Below, piece by piece: positions 37,927-48,971 of a stretch of 64,000 bases of DNA. Origin of the DNA: Acanthacorydalis orientalis (taxonomy: Eukaryota; Arthropoda; Insecta; Megaloptera; Corydalidae). The notes below the pieces were generated by a model. That model saw only the letters and a program-made list of their open reading frames with translations. It searched no databases and was not told the origin of the DNA. The translations under genes were made by a program, and so were the position numbers. The stretch's first letter is position 1. Each line of letters starts with the position of its first letter. The stretch lies in assembly GCA_034766995.1 (NCBI GenBank), contig CM068320.1:7302501-7366500 (forward strand), read 5' to 3'.

Positions 37927-39054
37927 AAGTTAGGTTTTTAACAACGTCAAGCAAGTTTAATAGAGTTTACGAATGTGTAAAGAGTATTCTTGTAGAACTG
38001 AATACATCGAATAGAGCTTTCAGTAAAATTATAAACAAAAATACTTTTAGTAAATCATCTTACTATATCAGAAGAGTGAAGAAAAATCTGTAAGTTGTAT
38101 TTAAATACTTGAATATAACTTTAAATTTATTTAGATTAATTTAATCTAGATTAGGCTAATTAAAGGATGCCTTCGTGTGTTTTGTACAGTTTTACTAGCT
38201 AAACTATGAGAAAATATTCCACCGGAGAGTGGGGTGGGGTGGTTAGACTACAAATAATTATTAATAGTAACCTAGTTCTAAAATTATGTTTAAACAATAT
38301 AAGATTAAATTAGGTGTTCATGAGATAATATGTAATAAGTATTATTTATCTAAAAAAACAAATCTTTTATTATAAAAAAGGAACAAGTTCAATTGCACAA
38401 GTTGACAATCAACAAATAATATAAAAATTCAATTGTGGTTATTTTAATATTTATTAATCTTAAGGCAGTCTTGAGTGAATACTCTTGGTAACATTACAAT
38501 TAAAAATCTTTTTCAATGTTACCGACAAGAACAATCACAAATTGAGTTTTAATATAAATATGTTACTAAAATGATCTGCTCGAAAAATTATTCATGACAA
38601 TTAATTTATTGTATAAAAATATTATTTGATGAATAATTAGGGATGTGTACATATATGAAGAAATAGAGATAAGAGATTTTATTTGAAAAACATCAACATT
38701 TTTAAAATCGTTAATTTAAATCCGTAGCGTTGATATTGTATATAAATGATAGTTAAGGTGAGGCTAATCATTCGATTTTGAGAGAAAGAGAAAATACATC
38801 AGATTGAAACATTTTCATACAATTAAAATTTAGATAAAAATTCGGTTTTTGTTAACTTCGAAATATATTTTTGTAACAGTCGTATTTTTTTATATTTTAT
38901 ATACCTGATTTATATAAAAAATATTCATCAAATATCGACATAGTGACAATGAAAAGCAAAATATAAATGTATTAAACATTAATTTCAAATACCCATGCTT
39001 CATAAACGAATACGTTCAATTACCATTCTAACGTATAAATTACCATTGAATATA
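37721..39054. other. AT-rich DNA, no gene seen
   Basis: (TA)n at 37897-37922. An 82-codon frame at 37845-38093 spans that run. A GGGGTGGGGTGG tract is at about 38230-38242. No protein similarity is recognised. Confidence 0.45.
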
Positions 39055-39607
39055 TTAGATTGGTAGGAAAATAATTTCGTGTTTGTTTCCTGAATACTAA
39101 CTTTTATTTTTTTCAATGAAAGTGTCATTTCATCGTCTCCATGTTAATATCATTTTAAAGGATATTTTTTGGTTTGTATTTTGGTAACAACGACTTTGGT
39201 TATTAATTTTGTTTAAAATTGAGCTATTGAATTAAAGATGGAAATGAAGCAAATAGGAGCAAATTTTTGTATGAGTTCAAAACGGATGGAAAAGCAGCAA
39301 ATATTGCTCGTAAATTAAACAATACTTTTGGTGTGATTAGTGTTAATGGTGGTTTCAAAGATTTCGTGCTGGGTACAGAAGCCTTAAATATGAAAAAGGT
39401 CGTGACGCCCTTCTTCAGTTCATAACAACCAACTGAAAGCAGTAGTTGAATTAGAGACATTCGTAACAATTCGAGAGCTTGCACAAAAGTCAGGAGTTAG
39501 GTGTTTAAATAGTTCTGGACCACTTAGAATAACTAGGAAAAAAGTCGAAGAAAAATGTATATCAATTTGAAGGTCATAAACCGCAATTATTTTTTACCAA
39601 CGACCAA
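39055..39607 (+). mobile_element. cecropia-like mini-mariner copy 4 (HTH domain only)
   Basis: About 553 bp starting after TA with TTAGATTGGTAGGAAAATAA. The right end (CCAACGACCAA) is altered. From ATG at 39238 the plus strand reads MEMKQIGANFCMS, frameshift, GKAANIARKLNNTFGVISV, then SVHNNQLKAVVELE, TIRELAQKSGVR and the shared junction into the 3' terminus. About 15 bp around the KERTVQWW position are deleted. The 86-codon minus-strand frame here is only its shadow. Confidence 0.83.
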
Positions 39608-39640
39608 TGTAACTTTTCTAGTGAATCGTACATACACATA

Positions 39641-39727
<87 letters not shown>
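39641..39727. repeat. (CT)n(TA)n microsatellite
   Basis: About six CT units run into about 38 TA units, 30 bp right of the mini-mariner. Confidence 0.95.
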
Positions 39728-39730
<3 letters not shown>

Positions 39731-40999
39731 TATAATACAAATATCAATATCGAAATGTCATTATATTAAAAAAAGATTAAATATTTTATATATGTTGATG
39801 TTTCTACAGTTATATAAATGTCACATTCGTAGAGTAATACTATATGCATAGACATAAATATGTTATTTTAGAAAGAAAATGAAAACGATTTTATATCGTA
39901 ACGTGCATTAATTTAATTTAAATCATGCGGACAATAAAAAAATATTCCGTTTCGTTAAAAAAGCATTTGTTTTATAATTAATGAATCCATTACTATAATG
40001 AAACAATGTAGCAGGAGACATAAAAATCATCAGATACATTGTGATGGCTTTAAATGAAAAAATATTGGTTATTTATCATATGACTAAATGAAAACTGCAA
40101 ATTTTCGTATAGAATTAATAGAATTATCTGATGGACAATCCACTCCTACATTTATATTTATCGCGTTTTTTATATGAATATATTATAAATTATCAAACAT
40201 ATTCGTGAATGGTGATTAAAAAAGGTCTAATTATATTTCAATAAATTAAACGTGATTCTCATTTTGTGAACCATATATTTTAAATGACAGTATTAATTGA
40301 TTTTTAAACATATGGCTTCAATTTCTTTCTGATAATTTTAAATTGGACATTATTACAAAACTTGTATTAAAGGGACATTTGTGCACACTTTATTTTAAAA
40401 AAAACTATTATATTGGAAATAGTTGATTAAAATTCATATAAAACTAACAATCCACCTTTTGAAAAAATTTAGCATTACTAACAGACTTTACAGGGAGAGA
40501 AATAAATATAACTTTTGTAATATATTTATATATGCATGTGTTTACAACAAAAATCATTATTTATAATTCTTACTGTCTATGAAATAATGATTTATAATTT
40601 TTTTAAATGACCAGACAAAAAAATTATGATTTATTTTGGAATATATAACCTTATTATAGCTATAGTTAATGTTTATTTATCTATTTTTTAGAAAAGTAAT
40701 TAATAATTGAGTATCTTTCAAAAAAAATTTCCGATTTTATATCCAATAGTTCTTAGTAAATTGATTAATAACTTTAATAAATTTTGATAATATGCATCAT
40801 TATTGACCAAACTTTATACATGTAGATGACTTAAAAACACTTAAAAAACGGCGGATGTTAATGTAGGCTAGATAGTGTGTAGAGTAGTGTAGTTGGATAG
40901 TTTTGATAATCAAGCACTTTAAAATTATATAAATGGATAATAAAAAAATTAATATAAAAAATTATATTGACAAATAGTCTATTATTTATTGTTAATGAT

Positions 41000-41062
<63 letters not shown>

Positions 41063-43570
41063 ACTTTTTTATTCTTTTAATTTAAAAATAGATTTGTTAA
41101 AATATCTATTTGAACCACACTACTCGTGTCTTGTGCCTCTTAGATTACAAAATAATGTAAAAAATAGTATTTATTACATAGTTTACAACAATTTGGGTTT
41201 TATTTAGTTACAAAGAACAATATTTTATAAATGCAATTTAAAAATAAAAATATTTTTTTAAGAGTTTTTAGGTGACCGAATACTATTTAAAGTGTATTAA
41301 ATTTATTATTCACACTGCTAAACAATAGAATTTATATGCTTTATCTGAGTGATTAGTGTCGAACATAAAATATAAAAATAAAATTTGTTATAATTATCAT
41401 AGAAACAATGTTATTACGTAAATAAATAATGTTTAGAAACAATATTTCTGCAATCTCTTTTCTCTATTTATAATACAGTACTAATGGCCAAAGGAGTATT
41501 GGCGAGAGAGAAAATAACTACATATTGTTCAAAAAAACATACAAGAAGACGAAAAAGCTACATCATTCAAGAACTATAAAGTAGGCTACATTCGATAATA
41601 TTTTTTTTCTTGAAACAGAATCTTAACTTGCGTTGTTATCGCTGTTTCGTTTCTAACGGTCTCCATGAATTTGGCCACTGATGAATATTATCGTGTAATG
41701 TTTGTTCATTTCAATATTTAAACATCCAACTGATACAATGGCATATTTATACTAATAAAAATGTATTAAGAACAGTATAAATGGATAAAGAATGATTTTT
41801 TACAATTTATAATTTATGATTGCAAAATATCTTTTAAAATATCATAAAACGTTCAGTACATGCTTTCTCTCACACGTTTCGTATATGTAACAGGTTTATT
41901 TTCTTCTATTTAGCACTTTACGATCAGAACATAGTGCACAGTTTTCATGTTTTCTTTGTAAATGCGAAATAAATATGTGCAAAACTTCATCTAGTTGTTG
42001 CTTCCACCAGACGACAAAACATAGCAGCGGTTTATTTTATTTTAACATTTTGTAAATTACAAAAAATGTACAAAAGACGAAAAAAGTCACAATATATATT
42101 ACTTGATAATAAATATTGTTGGAATCGGTAGCATCGCTTTATAGTTGGCATACATTCTTATGTCGACAGTTTTGATATACACATACGAATAGAACTGGCT
42201 GGAACTAAATTCTATGTAGTCAGACTCAAATTAAAACCAAAAAGAGTTAAAATGTTGTTTCATATGATAAAAACCTTACAGTTTTTCAAGCTCTAGCAAA
42301 TGAAAGAATTGTAAGAAATAGTTTAAGAAGTTAAAAGGTTACTAAATTAAATATAATATTTTGTCGTTTCATGGAGTGTACTATATTTAATACTGATAAA
42401 ATTTAATCAAGCATATGTACTAAGGCACGAACGGGTTTAGAATTGAATATGTACATGAGATAATTGTTTTCAACGTACAATGTCTACATAATGCAAATTT
42501 TTACACTGACAGTATCGTTTGGTTGCAAAATAAAACAGAAGCCTACAGAAAAATTGATAAGTCAAATTTTTATCAGAAGTTAAGAAAAAATTTAACTAAG
42601 AAAGAAGAAGTTAAAGAAAAAATTGAACAGGAGAAGAAAGTTAGATAAATTAAAAGATTGGATTTAGAATTATAAGATAAAATGAGAGAAAAATAAAAGA
42701 ATAAAAATTTTAAATTCTAAATCCAAAAAATATTTTTTCTGTAAGACTGTAAAATTTAGAGAACAATAGGAATGAAAATGGCTTAAAAATATAGGCATTT
42801 GTGGTTGCAGTGGATAATATTTAAAATAAATCAATTTCAAAACTAAAAAAAATATGAATTAATTGCATAAGCGATTTAAATTTATGTTATTTCTACTTCT
42901 TAGCTTTGGTTTAAGACTCTTGTTTTTCTAATTTAACAACTATTAATGCAATTATTTTAGATTAGTATTTTTTGTTTAATATTCAATTAATAAATTCAAT
43001 ATTCTGAATTAAATTCGATAATAATCAATTTGCTGTTATTTTATTTCCATTTAAAAATATTCCAAAGTACAACAGGTGTAGTGATTATCTAATTATAGTA
43101 ATTGAACTGCCCGATTACTGGCAACAAACTAAACTGAATAGAATTCGTTCGAATATAAAAAAATATTTCAATAAAACCCAATATTCTGAAATTATTTAAA
43201 TTAATTAAATTGAAATTTAAATGTTGCTATTAGAAAATAAAAAAAATAATTTGTTGTAAAAATTATTTTATAAATACTCATTACTTTATCATTTAAACAC
43301 TTATTATTTTTGTATCATAATTACTTTAAAATAATGTGATATTATTTTTATTAATAATTACTTTATCCTTCATAAAATATTAATAACTATAATTTAATAA
43401 TTATAATTGCATTTTGTATTTGATTTATTTTCAGTCGATCAAAAAATAATTTTATTTCACAGCTATTTTCGTCACTCGTCATATGATTAGGTTTATATTT
43501 TTATTATAAAATATTTTTGTCGGTATTAAAAGAATGTTTTTTGAAAATATTAAAAAATAACAATTGGTTG
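39728..43570. other. AT-rich DNA, no gene seen
   Basis: (TA)n at 41000-41060. The 98-codon and 72-codon frames at 39555 and 40989 exist only because they read TA runs as Tyr-Ile. Nothing else is recognisable. Confidence 0.45.
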
Positions 43571-43578
43571 GTTTATAT
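43571..43578. repeat. left 8-bp target-site duplication of hAT-type MITE
   Basis: GTTTATAT, repeated exactly at 43955-43962. Confidence 0.6.
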
Positions 43579-43954
43579 CAGTAGTATTTAAACTTTGTCG
43601 ACTCATGGACCCCTTAAGATTAGTTTTTTTGCGGAACCCCTACCATCCATAGAAAATTTAAGATGAATATCTCTCAAGTTTTGAAAATCAGCTATCTTAC
43701 ATTATAAAATTTTATTATTTACATCTGATTGAGCGAGGTCAAATATGTACAAATAAGTAGTTTTTTACTACATAATAATAGGTAATAATAGGTATTTGTA
43801 GAAATAAAAGAAATTATTATAAATTAACTATTTTGAATTTTTAGCTTTTCGGGTTTTTATTCGAAAATTCTTTCGAATTTTGAATGACTCACGGACCTCT
43901 AAAGAGGTTGTGCGGAATCCCAGCGTTCCACTGAACACAATTTGAAGAATATAG
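43579..43954. mobile_element. hAT-type MITE, 376 bp
   Basis: It starts CAGTAGTATTTAAACTTTGT. The minus-strand read of the right end is CTATATTCTTCAAATTGTGT, matching 13 of 20 positions. Both look like decay of the common hAT terminus CAGTGGTTCTCAAACTTTGT. Subterminal segments (GACTCATGGACCCC left, GACTCACGGACCTC right) and GCGGAACCCC/GCGGAATCCC repeat the pattern. Perfect 8-bp duplications flank it, the size hAT transposases make. No transposase is present. Confidence 0.75.
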
Positions 43955-43962
43955 GTTTATAT
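43955..43962. repeat. right 8-bp target-site duplication of hAT-type MITE
   Basis: GTTTATAT, identical to 43571-43578. Confidence 0.6.
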
Positions 43963-44306
43963 GATTGATTTTCTATAAAATTCAATTAATTTAAAAGTAG
44001 TTTTCTTTATATGTACTTATATGTTATAGTCTTTTGAAGTTCAAAAATTATATTTTATCAGGTTTATAATTATTAATTACAATATTAAAATTGTGTACCA
44101 TCATAAACTGAAATAGTACAGATAGATTTTTTAAAAAGTAAAAAAAAAGTTAATTTTTAAAATAAAAATATGCTTAAACAAAAATTGCAGTCTTCATTAT
44201 TTTTTGTGTTTTATTGATGAATTAATTTTAATAATTAATCTGTTTTTGGCATTCACAAATTATTGTTTTCAGAAGATTTTTTCATATAAATTACACATTT
44301 TTGTGT

Positions 44307-44357
<51 letters not shown>

Positions 44358-45410
44358 AATTCAGTTATATTAACTAAATTTTCGAAAATTAGATATGAAA
44401 GTAAGAAAATTTTAACTTTAATTGTTGTAAGTGTATTTCTATGTTGAAGATTTACCTTGTATTCAGACTCTGATTTACATTATGTGCCGCTATTGGGCCA
44501 CCAATCCAAATGGTGCCCCTTCCTCCCCAAATTTTGTCGAAATGAATCAATAGAAATCTGTGAATGTTAGTTATTTTCAGAACATTTCAACAGAAAAAAA
44601 TTGATGATCACTAAAAATCTGTAAAATTTTCCACTCGTGTTATTTATTTAAAAAATTCAATTATGAAGTTCTGTTACATAAATTTAAAAAAAGAACAAAA
44701 TTTGAACTACAAAAATTGTTAGTTTTTATTTTTCATTTCACATTAGAGCTATCTGTAATGCGAAACTATGATTGAAAATGAAATTTCCAGCTTTTCAAAA
44801 TTTGTCACCCATTAAAATTTACCGCCCTCGGCAGTGGCCCATGTTGCTCCTGGCTAAATCCTTCGCTGCTTGTATTAAATTTTAACTCCATGATAATAAT
44901 TATTATTATTAAAACTTTTCATGAAATTACAGCTATTCTGAGAAAGCCTTTTTATTAAGTAATAAAAATGATCTAAACCTATCATTCACAAAAAATATTT
45001 TTTTCCTACTTTTATTGTTAAAATTCTTATGAGTATAATTAATTATTTTTTTTCAATGCAAAATATACTTTAATATTGAAACACTAACTCTTGTAATATT
45101 TATGTATAATGTACAATTGTAATTTGTAGCTATTATTCATTTAATGCATTGAAAGGTTAAGAGAAAGTGATGAAATATATATTTATTACCAAAATAATTT
45201 ATTTTTGATTTAAGAAATATTCTGGAGTTGAAATAACTTTTTGAATTATAAGTATATCTATCAAAGTAATATTATTGAATATTAGATTATAAGAGAATAA
45301 GTAAACATTTAAGTTATTCTTTTATAAGTACAACAATTTTATATAATCGTGTATGTTTTAAATTTATATATATATATATATATATATAGACGTGCATTGT
45401 GCTATTTATT
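43963..45410. other. AT-rich DNA, no gene seen
   Basis: (TA)n at 44308-44354 and 45367-45389. A less AT-rich patch at 44480-44850 includes TGGTGCCCCTTCCTCCCC near 44511 and GGCAGTGGCCC near 44829. These look like the ends of another decayed element, but no inverted repeat could be confirmed. Confidence 0.45.
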
Positions 45411-45413
45411 TGA

Positions 45414-45686
45414 TTAAACCTTAAATCTCATAAATTTTTCAAACGCAATGAACAATCTAAAGATGATATCGTAGTCAATTAGACACATAAATAAATTGCG
45501 AAATCTTTGCCAAAAATAGATAGCAGAGTACGCGTTGATATTTGCGTTTTCTTGATATTTATATCTAAATAAATCTTGCGGTCGTACAATAAATCTGCGA
45601 GTAGAATACGCTTTTAGAGAATTCTTCACAGTTTTCTTTGTCTTGGCGGCTATAACTAAAGTTAATATACCTGTTTTTTTAACCAT
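45414..45686 (-). CDS. possible small open frame with upstream TATA box, unrecognised
   Basis: A 90-codon minus-strand frame starting MVKKTGILTLVIAAKTKK, Lys-rich at the start and Phe/Tyr/Ile-rich at the end. About 100 bp upstream on the same strand is a TATA box (TATAAAAATGG, minus strand from about 45789), and the DNA between is less AT-rich. I recognise no family. The 3' half looks like ordinary AT-rich noise, so only a first exon would be credible. Low confidence. Confidence 0.15.
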   Translation of the reverse strand: MVKKTGILTLVIAAKTKKTVKNSLKAYSTRRFIVRPQDLFRYKYQENANINAYSAIYFWQRFRNLFMCLIDYDIIFRLFIAFEKFMRFKV

Positions 45687-45739
45687 ATCTTTCTCTTTAT
45701 CTCTCTGTCATATATTTTCTTTCGTCGCAATCCCCTCAC

Positions 45740-45900
45740 GCTACATTTTTGATTTATTTAAGATGTCACACATCTCCATTTTTATACAGCGGTTTGTTGT
45801 GGAGAAAATCCCTCTTCGGCTATAAAGAGCGACGTTTTTTTCTCTGTACAAAAAATTCTTGAATTATTTATCATTAATATTGTTCAGTGTTGAGCGATGT
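45740..45900 (+). promoter_or_regulatory. TATA-bearing patch, weak promoter candidate
   Basis: GGCTATAAAGAGC at 45819-45831 is a good plus-strand TATA box, and a TCAGT initiator-like site lies at about 45884. The spacing of about 60 bp is too long for one core promoter. A minus-strand TATA box at about 45781-45789 points the other way. Confidence 0.2.
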
Positions 45901-46330
45901 CTTCCATATTTGTGTCAATATCCGCTATATGGGTTTTGAGGTCAGCTTAAACATTTATAGAACAGTACTTATGATTGAATAAATTATATGTTATTTATGT
46001 ACGTTTTGTATTAATAAAGGATCAGAAGGAAATATAGACTGCTACATTATTATTTTTATTACAAAATACTTTTTTTTTATTTCAATGTATCATTTATTCT
46101 TACGACTTGTTAGTTCGTTTCTTCGTACAAACATTTTCTCGTAAGTTGTGCATTTTGAAAATATGACCAAAAAGCTCTTACATTACGAATATTTTAATGT
46201 ACAGTATTATAAATTGTTTTCACCTTTCTTGATTTTGCTTTAAATTAGGCTATATTGTGAAATATTTTTAATAACTAAATCTGTAATTAAAAAAAAGTTT
46301 GACAGTCTAAATTCATTTCTATAATTGACA

Positions 46331-46594
46331 TATTTTTTTATCCTACAAAATACTCCGAAATTTTTCAATCAAGAATATTAAATATTTTCGATTGCTGCTT
46401 ATTCACATTTCAATGGCAGTACCATAATTGTCAGAGCATCAAGTCTTTCAGCAACTTGGAGCTCTGCGAATGATGGCGTTTCTATCTAAATGCATAGGAA
46501 ACAATCAAATATTATCGACAACAACATATTTAATATTTTTGACTAAAAATATTTGTTGTAATTTATGTGATGAATAAATAAGTTATTTTTGAAT
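46331..46594. mobile_element. foldback MITE, diverged member
   Basis: Same layout as 35711-36002. The inner arms are CAATCAAGAATATTAAATAT left and ATATTTAATATTTTTGACTA right. The central half-sites are ATAATTGTCAGAGC and GCTCTGCGAATGATGGCG, flanking CTTATTCACATTTCAATGG and its inverted partner. Confidence 0.55.
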
Positions 46595-47324
46595 AATAAA
46601 AGAATAATGAATTGTTGTAATAAATGTGTTTTAATGTTACTAATATCTAAATAAATTTGCAATTTACAAATTAAAAAAATGTATTTCTTTTATTACAAAA
46701 CTATAAATTTATTATCAATTGTAAACAGAAAATAAACAAGTGTGAATTCATGTGTAGATTTTATGTGTTTATAATATTATTCGGTTCGATTCTAGGAATC
46801 GTGTATTATTTTCTATAACATTTCAGAAAATTCAGAAACGACAAAGTATTGTTCATTGGATACTGTAATGTGGTAAATTTTATAATTTTAAATTAACTTT
46901 GTATTATATATTAGACACTCTCTCTAAACATGGAATATGATATTTACTGTTTAGACTTGAGGTTTAGAGGTGCGTCGAGAACTAAGTACATTAATTCAAA
47001 TATGGAATACTTCTGGATTTTGTGAGGATAAGGAACGAAAAAATTCAAAATAGTGAAAAACGAAACTTCATAAAAAAGCATTTAATTGTTAAGACAACCC
47101 CTAAGAATAGTATCTTCGATTACTCGTCATAACTTTAAATTATACGGTAAATATATGATAAATTCAATACTATTTAATCTAAAGCAGCGTAGAAAGTTAA
47201 AGTAATAGTTACTGTACGTATACTGCATGGACAGTTGATGATTTTCTTAATTAATATTACTGTATTATTTCAAATGATATTCGAAAACTTTTTAATATTA
47301 TAAAATAAAAACTTTGTAAATTCT
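46595..47324. other. AT-rich DNA, no gene seen
   Basis: No frame or repeat recognised. Confidence 0.4.
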
Positions 47325-47423
47325 CTCTCTCTATCTATCTATTATATATATATATCTATCCACCTCTCTCTCTCTCTATATATATATATAATATAAGTAT
47401 AATATATATATATATATATACTC

Positions 47424-47467
<44 letters not shown>

Positions 47468-47528
47468 TCATCATCATCATCATATATAATATATATATAT
47501 ATATAATATATATAGAGAGAGAGAGAGG
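47325..47528. repeat. compound CT/TA/CAT/GA microsatellite with hairpin symmetry
   Basis: It reads (CT)n, TATC units, (TA)n, (CT)n, a long (TA)n, five CAT units at about 47466-47482, (TA)n, then (GA)n. The block CCTCTCTCTCTCTCTATATA at 47362 faces TATATAGAGAGAGAGAGAGG ending at 47528, forming inverted arms of about 30 nt. Confidence 0.85.
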
Positions 47529-47841
47529 AAGAAATAATGAAAAATTAATAATGCATTATTGGTAGATCTTGTCAGTTGATTTTCGTACTATCTGATAACA
47601 TTGAAATCTAAAATTGAGGATGTATAATTAGGATTATTCAATTGATGCTGAAAAATCAAGTAAACAGAAATTCTACCACCAAGATATTATACATCTTTAA
47701 AATGAAAAAAATATTTTTTTGGGTTTTAACTTATCTAATATTCAAAAATCTTTATTTGTTGATCATTTAAATATTTGGTGTAGAGAGAAATATTCCCTCG
47801 CAACACAATGACAGTTTTGACACTGCCTAAATTCAGTTTTA

Positions 47842-48152
47842 GAAATGAATTATTTTTTGCACAAACCACCCACACTGACTCACAAAACATACTAAATTTA
47901 TCGATCAAAAATATTAATAAATTATTATGTCTTTTAAGTGTCGCTTATACGCATTTTGATGGTAACGCGTGAGAAGGCCAAGTTATCGACAAACAGGATT
48001 TTATGATAACTTTATGCTCAGCGGATGAGAGCACTACCATCGTAATATGTTTAAGAAACAATCAAAAAGAATCAATAATAATTTATTGAATATTTTTTAA
48101 CGAAAAATTAAGTGTGATTTTTGCGATGAAAAAATAATTCGTTTGTGAAAAT
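47842..48152. mobile_element. foldback MITE, member with enlarged loop
   Basis: Arms match the family: GATCAAAAATATTAATAAAT left, AATTTATTGAATATTTTTTA right. Outer ends are AAATGAATTATTTTTTGCAC and TGAAAAAATAATTCGTTTGT. The central GAGAATGAT half-sites are altered to GCGTGAGAAGG and CGGATGAGAGC. Both sides keep the TCGCTTATACGCATTTTGAT segment or its inverted relative. Confidence 0.55.
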
Positions 48153-48416
48153 TTCCTTACTTATTGACAGAATAAGCGAAACTCATAACCAGGATTATTA
48201 AACATTTGTAAAATTACAAAAAAGCACGTTCATTTTAGCTCTGTTATAAATATGTAACTGGATATTTCGGAGATAATTAAAACAAATCTGATGGTAACTT
48301 TTTAAAATTGTAAATATTAATTCCAATATCATGGTATAAAGTTCAATGGATTTATTATGTTAGTCAGATTTGGTAAATAAATGTGTTTATGCTTGAAATT
48401 AAAATTTTAATTAATA

Positions 48417-48971
48417 CTCGGTTGGTGGGAAAATAATTGCGGGTTTTGTTTGAATCCTAACTTTCTTTTTTTTAATGAAATTGTCCTTTTGCCGTGTTCA
48501 TATTAATATTATTTTAAAGTGCATTTATTGGTCTGTATTTTGGTAACGTCGACTTTGGTTTTATTGTTAATTTTGCTTTAAATTGGGCCATTGAATTAAA
48601 GATGAAAAGGAGAAATTAAGAGTAATTTTTGTAAGAGTTCAAAACGGATGGTAAAGCAGCAGAAACTGCTCGTAAACTAAACGATGATTTTGATGTAGGT
48701 ATTGTTAAGGATCTTACGATGCAATTATGGTTCCAAAAGTTTGTTACTAGGGATGAAAGTCTTGAATATGAAGAAGGTTGCTGACGTCCTTTAGTTTATA
48801 ACGAACAACTGAAGGCATTAGTTGAATCAGAACCACGCACAACAATTAAAGAGCTTGCACAAAATTGAAACTTTAGTCATTCAACAGTTCTTGGCCACTT
48901 AAAACCACTTAAATTAAAAAATGTATATAAATTGAAAGTCATAAACCGCAATTATTTTTCTACCAATCTAA
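48417..48971 (+). mobile_element. cecropia-like mini-mariner copy 5 (HTH domain only)
   Basis: 555 bp between TA dinucleotides, ends CTCGGTTGGTGGGAAAATAA and CCAATCTAA. From ATG near 48602 the plus strand reads, with frameshifts, KTDGKAAETARKLNDDFDVG, IVKDLTMQLWFQKFVTRDES, EYEEG, ALVESEPRTTIKELAQN-like and FSHSTVLGHLKPLKLKN. The 3' terminus (LKVINRNYFSTNL) follows directly. Deletion junction and length match the other four copies. Confidence 0.85.

Noticed and set aside
39224..39484. 86-codon minus-strand frame
   Set aside because: It is the antisense shadow of mini-mariner copy 4. Frames at 26717 and 19874 are likewise antisense to copies 3 and 1.
39555..39851. 98-codon plus-strand frame rich in Tyr-Ile
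   Set aside because: It is open only because it reads a (TA)n run; the rest overlaps a mini-mariner end. The same applies to frames at 2388, 13951, 13988, 18397, 22339, 23332, 23803, 29038, 29096, 37278, 37845, 40989, 53177, 56836 and 56904.
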